57,877 bases of DNA from an uncultured Bacillota bacterium (GTDB lineage Bacteria; Bacillota_I; Bacilli_A; RF39; UBA660). How positions within the stretch are numbered: position 1 is the first letter of the stretch; each line of letters starts with the position of its first letter. The notes beneath the pieces were generated by a model. It searched no databases and was not told the origin of the DNA. It saw nothing but the letters and a program-made list of their open reading frames with translations. The translations under genes were made by a program, and so were the position numbers. Of this stretch, positions 51,951 to 57,877 are shown piece by piece. The stretch covers positions 1 to 57,877 of the forward strand of contig CAMBIR010000006.1 of NCBI GenBank assembly GCA_945867665.1, written 5' to 3'.

Positions 51951-54095
51951 ATGAAAAAAAATAAGGTAAATATCGTTATATTTTCAGCTTATTTACTTCC
52001 TCATTTAGGAGGAATAGAGAGATATGTTGATAATTTATCTAAGCAATTTGTTAAGTTAGGAATTTTTCCTATTTTGGTTACTGCTAATTATAATAATTTA
52101 AAGGATATTGAAGAAATTAATGGGGTTTTAATTATTAGATTGCCAATATATTCTGTTTTTAAAAATAGATATCCAATTGTAAAACATAATAAAAAATATA
52201 AGGAATTAATGAAAGAATTAGATGATTATAGCATAGATGCAGTTATTGTGAATACAAGATTTCATTTAACTTCTCATGTTGGTGTTAGTTATGCTAGCAA
52301 AAGAAAAATACCTGTTTATTTGATTGAACATGGTTCTGATTATGTTACTTTGGATAATAAATTTATTGATTTTTTTGCTAATCGCTATGAAGATTTTTTA
52401 ACTTGGAAGTTAAAGAAAAAAATAAATGGTTTTTATGGAGTCTCTAAAGCTTGTGGAGAGTGGCTTCAACATTTTAAAATTCAGTATAATGGTGTTTGGT
52501 ATAATTCTATTGATTGTGAACAAAATGTTCCTAAAAGACAAAAACATTCAAAGGTTAATTTTTTATATGCTGGTAGATTAATTCAACAGAAGGGTGTAGA
52601 GAATATTTTAGAAGCATTTAGTCAACTTTTAAAGGAAAATAAAAATATTCATTTAACTATTGCTGGAGATGGACCATTATTGGAACAGTATAAAAGAAAA
52701 TATCAGCATAGAGAAATTCAATTTGTTGGTAAACTTGACTTCCAAGAGTTATTAAAATTTTATGCTTCAACCGATGTTTTCTTATATCCTCCTTTGTGGC
52801 CTGAAGGATTGCCTACTTCTATTTTGGAGGCCGGTTTGATGAAATGTGCTGTTATTGGAACATCTCAAGGTGGAATTAAAGAAATTATTAATAATGAAGA
52901 AAATGGGTTAATTGTAAATACAACAGTTAATGATTTAAAAAGGGGAATCGAAGAATTAATTGAAAATGAAAAGAAAAGAAAGATGTTAGCAAATAATTTG
53001 TATAATACGATTATTCAACAATTTTCTTGGAATGTTACGGCTAAAACAATACTTCATGATATTGATATAACAAATAGAAAAGAAAAAGTATTACATTTAT
53101 TACCTAGTAATAGTTTCTCTGGAGCTGAAAATGTTGCGTGCACAATTATTGAAAATAATACTAAGTATGATATGTATTATTGTTGTCCTAGGGGACCAAT
53201 TGAAAAAATATTAAAGGATAGAAAAATAAATTATATTCCCATTTCTAAGTTGAGCCCACATAATGTTAGAAAAATTTGTTCCGAAAATCATATAGATATT
53301 ATACATGCTCATGATTATAAAGCATCGTTTTGTGCAGCACTAAGTGGTTTTAAAGGTAAAATTATATCTCAACTTCATGTTAATTGGGAATTTAGCAAAA
53401 AGTGGAATTTATATACTATTTTATATAGTTTAGTAATGAATAGATTTGATAAAATAATAGCTGTATCTCATGAAATAGTGAATGATGCTATTTTTGCAAA
53501 AAATAGCATGTCAAAATTTGTTGTTATTACTAATGTTGTTGATAAAAAACGAGTTATTGAAAAAAGTAGGGAATTTAAGGTGGATTCTTCATATGATTTA
53601 ATTTTTGTTGCTAGAATTGAACCTGTTAAAAATCCACTTACTGTTATTGAAATTACTAATAGATTACATCAAAAGTATAAAAAGATTAAGACTTGTATGA
53701 TAGGTGCTGGTTCATTAGAAAATGATTGTAAAGATTTAATTCAAAAGTATGGATTAGAAAATAATATTGATTTTTTAGGATTTCAAACTAATCCCTTCCC
53801 ATATATTAAAAATTCGAAAATATCTTTGCTGCCATCTACTCATGAAGGATTGCCAATGTCTGTCATAGAATGTATGATTTTAAATGTTCCTGTTTTAAAT
53901 AGTGGAGTTGATGGGTTAGCTACTTTATTTGAAAAAAATCCAGATTATATTTGCAAAAATATTGATGAATATTGTGAAAAAATTTCTTTGATATTAGATA
54001 AAAAATTAGATTTAGAGAAAAAATGTCAAAGTATTATTTGTGAAGCTGTTGACATGAAAAAATATATTGATAAGGTAAATGGTGTATATGAGTAA
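51951..54095 (+). CDS. Fusion of two GT4 glycosyltransferases
   Basis: The 714-aa chain has two complete GT-B enzymes. Domain 1 (residues about 5-375): VIFSAYLLPHLGGIERYVDN, LYAGRLIQQKGVENILEAF, LTIAGDGPLLEQY, PEGLPTSILEAGLMKCAVIG. Domain 2 (about 380-710): VLHLLPSNSFSGAENVACTI, DIIHAHDYKASFCAALSG, LIFVARIEPVKNPLTVIE, HEGLPMSVIECMILNVPVLN. Each has its own E-x7-E-type donor site, so it probably adds two sugars in turn. The start follows GGTGG. It ends inside the start region of the next gene. The fusion mirrors the GT2-GT4 fusion at 45.5 kb. Confidence 0.9.
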   Translation: MKKNKVNIVIFSAYLLPHLGGIERYVDNLSKQFVKLGIFPILVTANYNNLKDIEEINGVLIIRLPIYSVFKNRYPIVKHNKKYKELMKELDDYSIDAVIVNTRFHLTSHVGVSYASKRKIPVYLIEHGSDYVTLDNKFIDFFANRYEDFLTWKLKKKINGFYGVSKACGEWLQHFKIQYNGVWYNSIDCEQNVPKRQKHSKVNFLYAGRLIQQKGVENILEAFSQLLKENKNIHLTIAGDGPLLEQYKRKYQHREIQFVGKLDFQELLKFYASTDVFLYPPLWPEGLPTSILEAGLMKCAVIGTSQGGIKEIINNEENGLIVNTTVNDLKRGIEELIENEKKRKMLANNLYNTIIQQFSWNVTAKTILHDIDITNRKEKVLHLLPSNSFSGAENVACTIIENNTKYDMYYCCPRGPIEKILKDRKINYIPISKLSPHNVRKICSENHIDIIHAHDYKASFCAALSGFKGKIISQLHVNWEFSKKWNLYTILYSLVMNRFDKIIAVSHEIVNDAIFAKNSMSKFVVITNVVDKKRVIEKSREFKVDSSYDLIFVARIEPVKNPLTVIEITNRLHQKYKKIKTCMIGAGSLENDCKDLIQKYGLENNIDFLGFQTNPFPYIKNSKISLLPSTHEGLPMSVIECMILNVPVLNSGVDGLATLFEKNPDYICKNIDEYCEKISLILDKKLDLEKKCQSIICEAVDMKKYIDKVNGVYE

Positions 54096-54993
54096 AGAAA
54101 AACGATTGATTACTATTTTAACTCCTACTTATAATAGAGGATACATTCTTTCAAAAGCATATAAAAGTTTGTTAGAGCAGACTAATAAAAATTTTGAATG
54201 GTTAATCATTGATGATGGATCTACGGATAATACTAAAGATTTAATTAATGTATTTATTCAAGAACAAAAAATTAACATCCGTTATTATTTAAAGAAAAAT
54301 GGTGGAAAACATACTGCTGTTAATGAAGGATTAAAAAAAGCAAAAGGGGAATATATTCTTATATTAGATAGTGATGATTCATTAACTGAAGATGCAATCG
54401 AAAATATTAATTACTATTGGGGAAAGTACAGTAGTAATAATAAAATAGCTTGTTTATCTTTTTTGAAAATCTATTCAGATAAAAAAGTGGTTTCAAAACC
54501 TTATAGTGGCGTGGAAATAATTTCCAATGATATAGATTTCAAATATAACAAAGGAATTTCTGGTGATATGTCTGAAACGTATCGAACAAGTATTTTAAAA
54601 AAATATCCTTTTCCAATTTTCAATGATGAGCGATTTTTAAGTGAAGCAATTGTTTGGAATAAAATTGCTTTTAAATATGATACCGTTTTTATTAATAAAG
54701 AAATTTATGTTTGTGAGTATTTAGAAGATGGTTTATCTTTTAGTTGTTTAAAATTAAGATATAATAATCCAATAGGAGCGCTTGAGAATGCTAAGTTATT
54801 TATGAATCAAAGGTTTAAATTGATAATTCGTTTGAAAAATGCAATTTTATATGATGGTTTTTCTTTGATTGCTAAAAGAAAATTTGGATATATTGTTCAA
54901 GATAGTAATCATAAATTTCTTAGCATTTTATTTTATCCAGCAGGTATTTTATTTAAATTTTGGTGTACTTATGAAGTAAAAAGAAAAAAATAA
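54088..54993 (+). CDS. GT2 family glycosyltransferase
   Basis: A 301-aa GT2 enzyme. I choose ATG 54088 (MSKEKRLITILTPTYNRG) with AAGGT upstream at about 11 bases; an ATG at 54079 abuts that site. LITILTPTYNRGYILSKAYK, WLIIDDGSTDNTKDLI and the metal site YILILDSDDSLTEDAIE are clear; SGDMSETYRTSILKKYPFP matches capsular GT2 enzymes. It is the last plus-strand gene of the locus and ends at a two-way terminator. Confidence 0.88.
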   Translation: MSKEKRLITILTPTYNRGYILSKAYKSLLEQTNKNFEWLIIDDGSTDNTKDLINVFIQEQKINIRYYLKKNGGKHTAVNEGLKKAKGEYILILDSDDSLTEDAIENINYYWGKYSSNNKIACLSFLKIYSDKKVVSKPYSGVEIISNDIDFKYNKGISGDMSETYRTSILKKYPFPIFNDERFLSEAIVWNKIAFKYDTVFINKEIYVCEYLEDGLSFSCLKLRYNNPIGALENAKLFMNQRFKLIIRLKNAILYDGFSLIAKRKFGYIVQDSNHKFLSILFYPAGILFKFWCTYEVKRKK

Positions 54994-55031
54994 TTTTGTA
55001 TTTAAAATAATTTAATAATTAAAAAAAAGTG

Positions 55032-55060
55032 AAACCACATCTACGAATTAGATGTGGTTT
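55032..55060. terminator. Two-way terminator closing the glycan locus
   Basis: A perfect 12-bp stem AAACCACATCTA (55032-55043), loop CGAAT, TAGATGTGGTTT (55049-55060), with A-rich and T-rich flanks. It lies between convergent genes. Confidence 0.9.
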
Positions 55061-55120
55061 TGAATTATAATAAATAGTTTTTTAGACTCTAAAATAATAC
55101 TTTTTAATAAAGGTTTAATA

Positions 55121-56242
55121 TTATTTTTTAGATACTAAGTTAATAATTTTATCTATATAGGCATCATAAGTAAATTCTGTGACGCTTTTATGAGCGTTAT
55201 TGGCTATTATTTGATATTTTGATTGAGGTAGAGATATTATTTTCTCAAGACATTTTTGAATTTCTTTGTTTTTATTATTACTATAATATCCAAAATTAAT
55301 ATTTTCACCAAAAGTTTTTATAAATTCATCATAGCGTGAAGTGATGATTGGTCTATAGTAATACATACACTCTATTAATGAAGAAATTCCAGCCCATTTT
55401 TCTGATGTATTTACAATAACTAAAGTTGTTTTTATTATTTGATAATATTTTTCTTTTTCTTTTTCCTTTCCTTTATCTAAATATCCATGAAAGAATATAT
55501 TTTTATTATGAATTTCTTTAAAATCTTTTTGAGTCATTCCAATAATATGTAATTCTAATTTTTTATTGTTAATGACTTCTTTATCTAACATTAAAAAGGC
55601 ATTGATTAGTTCTTTGGCGGCAGGATAGTAAGATTTTTTGCCAATAAAAGTAATTTTGTTTCTATTATTGATTTTTTCAAATCCTTTAATTGGGTAAAAA
55701 TTGTTAATGACATTGCCTAAATAATTTGTTTTTCCCTGATAATGTTCATTCATGTAGCTAGCAACATCTTGCATTAATGAAACTCGATAATCTGCTTGTT
55801 CAATAACTTCTTTATTTTTTGCAATGTATCTTTTTTCCATGAAATCTTGTTTGCGATTGAATCTTCTTTCTAAAGCGTAATCCATAGGCCAATCAGAAAA
55901 TAATAAGACTTTCTTTTTAGTAAATTTAGATGGAGAATAATCGAAGCTAATGCTAATGTATAAATCAGTATTATTGTCATATTTTTGCACTGCACTTTGA
56001 ATCTTTTTTTCTACTATTTTTCTGTTAAGGTTACTTCTTACGAAGTAATATGTAGTTTTTGGACGAATAATTTTACAAATTAGACTATAGCCGTAAGTCA
56101 GTATATTTTGTTTTGTAGATATATCTACTTTAACGACGTGATATCCTTTCTTTTCTAGAGTGCTAGTTAATAAATAAGGAACATTTGACCATGTAGATGG
56201 ATTATTTGCATCTCCATAAGTAAATACAACGATATTTTTCAT
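55121..56242 (-). CDS. GT4-like glycosyltransferase
   Basis: The 373-aa protein has a GT-B layout: N-terminal VFTYGDANNPSTWSNVPYLL and YFVRSNLNRKIVEKKI, then KITFIGKKSYYPAAKELINA, LELHIIGMTQKDF and a donor-site region KWAGISSLIECMYYYRPIIT near residue 295-315. The Glu in SLIECMYY matches the GT4 E-x7-E start. AAGGAGG precedes ATG 56242. It overlaps the flippase stop by four bases, so the two minus-strand genes form one unit. Confidence 0.8.
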   Translation of the reverse strand: MKNIVVFTYGDANNPSTWSNVPYLLTSTLEKKGYHVVKVDISTKQNILTYGYSLICKIIRPKTTYYFVRSNLNRKIVEKKIQSAVQKYDNNTDLYISISFDYSPSKFTKKKVLLFSDWPMDYALERRFNRKQDFMEKRYIAKNKEVIEQADYRVSLMQDVASYMNEHYQGKTNYLGNVINNFYPIKGFEKINNRNKITFIGKKSYYPAAKELINAFLMLDKEVINNKKLELHIIGMTQKDFKEIHNKNIFFHGYLDKGKEKEKEKYYQIIKTTLVIVNTSEKWAGISSLIECMYYYRPIITSRYDEFIKTFGENINFGYYSNNKNKEIQKCLEKIISLPQSKYQIIANNAHKSVTEFTYDAYIDKIINLVSKK

Positions 56243-57690
56243 ATTTTCCTCCTTTTAAAAATATTTTTGGTGTAAGGTACGACATGTTCAGTAATAAATT
56301 GATCTTTGCTTACTATTAAAAAAATGATGTATATAATTATTCCAATTAGAATTTGAAGTAAGCTTCCAAGGATATTTTGTGGTAAAAATTTTCCAATTTG
56401 ATAAGTAATTAAAAACATAAATATTCCAAAAAAAAGATATTTTTTTGAGTATTTTATAATTTTTAAATTGGGTAGTTCTTTTTTTACAAAGTATAATTCA
56501 ATTAATAGAATAAATAATTCTGCTCCAACAGAAGAAATTGCTGCACCAAGGGCACTAAATTTTCTAATTAAAATGAAATTAAAAATAAAATTAAAGATAG
56601 CCCCACTTACAACAGCTAAAACATATGTATTTTGTTTTTTGGTAGGAATTAAGTATTGAATGCCAATTACATTGTTTAGTCCAATAATAATGATTAGTGG
56701 ACATAAAACATATACGAGTGGAATAACTTTTAGATATTTTATTCCGTAATACCAAGGAACAAAGTTATTAATAATTGCTGCAATTCCAAAAGATAGTGCA
56801 CAGCCAATTAGCCATACAAAGTGAATAATTTCTTCTAAATATTCTAGAATTTTTTTATTTTGGTTTTTAGAAAAAGCATAAGATACTTTGGAAATCATTA
56901 CACTTCCCATTGTAGTAATAATTACTAGTGTAGTTTTAACGATATATGATGCTTGTTCATAATAGGATACATTTTTGATATCTGGATCAAGTAATCCAAT
57001 CATTGCAGAATCTAAGACACTATAGATTAAAGAGGCTATTTGTGGAACAAAGAAGGTAATTACATACTTTAAATGTCTTTTAGGTTTAATGTTTATCTTT
57101 TTAGGCCATTCTATTAACTTGTTAATTTTAAACCAAAAGCTTAAATTGGTAATTAAAGTTGATAATGAAAATAGTAATATGTATATCCATAAATCTTTTT
57201 TTGTTTTTATGAATAAGAATATGCTAATAAAATAAAGAAATTTGATAATGATATTTTTAATAGCAATGGATTTAAAGTTTTCTATTCCTTGATAAAACCA
57301 AGTAATATCAAATAAGTTAGCAATTATATAAATAGAAAATATTTGATAGTAAATAGAGTATCTTGGAGTAATTAGGGAAAAAAGAATTAAAAGTAATAGT
57401 GAAAAAACAGTAGAGAGGGTTCGAATTATCATTAATTCAATAAAGATAATACTTCTCTTTTTTTTATTGTCTTGATGATAGGCAATTTCTCTTTGTCCAT
57501 AAGTGTTTATTCCCATTGCTGCTATTAAGAAAAAAATGGTTACGATTGAATAAGTATAACTATATATGCCTAATTTTTCTGCACCTAGTACTCTTGTTAA
57601 GTAAGGAGTAGTAAATAGAGGAATAATAATTAAGAATAATTGATAGATAAGATTATAAATATAATTTTTAGTAATAGAATTTTTTTTCAT
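56239..57690 (-). CDS. Wzx-like polysaccharide flippase
   Basis: The 483-aa protein has about 12-14 membrane helices and the family start NYIYNLIYQLFLIIIPLFTT, PYLTRVLGAEKLGIYSYTYS, followed by AMGINTYGQREIAYHQDN. These mark the MATE/MOP oligosaccharide-flippase family (Wzx/RfbX). The AAAGGAAG ribosome site lies six bases before ATG 57690. Its presence with an ABC exporter in the same locus suggests a second glycan or a different repeat-unit pathway. Confidence 0.93.
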   Translation of the reverse strand: MKKNSITKNYIYNLIYQLFLIIIPLFTTPYLTRVLGAEKLGIYSYTYSIVTIFFLIAAMGINTYGQREIAYHQDNKKKRSIIFIELMIIRTLSTVFSLLLLILFSLITPRYSIYYQIFSIYIIANLFDITWFYQGIENFKSIAIKNIIIKFLYFISIFLFIKTKKDLWIYILLFSLSTLITNLSFWFKINKLIEWPKKINIKPKRHLKYVITFFVPQIASLIYSVLDSAMIGLLDPDIKNVSYYEQASYIVKTTLVIITTMGSVMISKVSYAFSKNQNKKILEYLEEIIHFVWLIGCALSFGIAAIINNFVPWYYGIKYLKVIPLVYVLCPLIIIIGLNNVIGIQYLIPTKKQNTYVLAVVSGAIFNFIFNFILIRKFSALGAAISSVGAELFILLIELYFVKKELPNLKIIKYSKKYLFFGIFMFLITYQIGKFLPQNILGSLLQILIGIIIYIIFLIVSKDQFITEHVVPYTKNIFKRRKI

Positions 57691-57877
57691 TTAAACTTCC
57701 TTTCATTTTCTATAAAATTATATCATAGTTATTTGGTAAATGTATAGGGGGAAAAACTTTAATTTTTTTATTTATTTCACTCTGTACTAGATGATAAGGA
57801 ATAAAAAACAAATAACTGCTAATAAGGGATTGTTCAAAAATAAATGTTAATTTTTTATGGAGTTATAACTAAACTCC
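57691..57877 (-). promoter_or_regulatory. Upstream region of the flippase operon
   Basis: On the minus strand a TATAAT lies at 57722-57717, 27 bases before the start. No good -35 is seen. The remaining 130 bases hold no gene I can support. Confidence 0.4.

Overview
The window is a strongly AT-rich piece of a Bacillota (Firmicutes) chromosome, probably from a small-genome, gut-type lineage near the Bacilli/Mollicutes. Evidence seen directly: a T-box leader before pheST, a glmS ribozyme, AddAB instead of RecBCD, the ybeY-dgkA-cdd-era-yqzL-recO order, and AGGAGG-type ribosome sites. Trp is written TGG, and TGA is a real stop (for example cdd, the 45.5 kb glycosyltransferase and the DUF2304 gene), so the code is standard (table 11). 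The lineage placement is inference.

Layout. 0.2-5.2 kb: a protein with three RpoA-CTD-like helix-hairpin-helix repeats, then a T-box(Phe)-controlled unit of an unknown 94-aa protein, pheS and pheT. 5.24-8.91 kb: a 3.66-kb insertion with 19-bp inverted ends and a 9-bp target duplication. It sits in the loop of what was the pheST intrinsic terminator. It carries an ISLre2-like transposase remnant, a truncated kinase-like gene, a histidine phosphatase, a Nudix hydrolase, HTH regulators and an IS982-type transposase. 9-18 kb: a transglutaminase-like protein convergent with glmS (with ribozyme), then trpS, a cysteine desulfurase, a thioredoxin-like membrane protein, a surface protein whose frame is broken by a run of nine G (probable phase variation), and ung.

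18.1-26.5 kb: addB and addA, flanked by two decayed Rpn-like nuclease genes in direct orientation; broken cutA and HAD genes lie beside the second copy. 26.6-35.5 kb: an ABC exporter, a VanZ-like protein, and the conserved ybeY-dgkA-(insert)-cdd-era-yqzL-recO cluster. The insert is a 73-aa protein plus an SF2 helicase with four helicase-associated repeats, lying between two similar hairpins.

35.7-57.7 kb: a cell-surface polysaccharide locus. A WecA/TagO-like initiating transferase and RmlA, RmlD, RmlB and RmlC make lipid-linked sugar and dTDP-L-rhamnose. A secreted GH25 muramidase with 15 ChW repeats follows, then a Wzt/Wzm-type ABC exporter, several glycosyltransferases (two of them double-domain fusions), a DUF2142 membrane protein, a GT2/DUF2304 pair, and finally a convergent unit with a glycosyltransferase and a Wzx-type flippase. 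The locus most likely builds and exports a rhamnose-containing wall polysaccharide. Its distal part uses many ATA codons, which suggests transfer.

No tRNA, rRNA or CRISPR array was seen.
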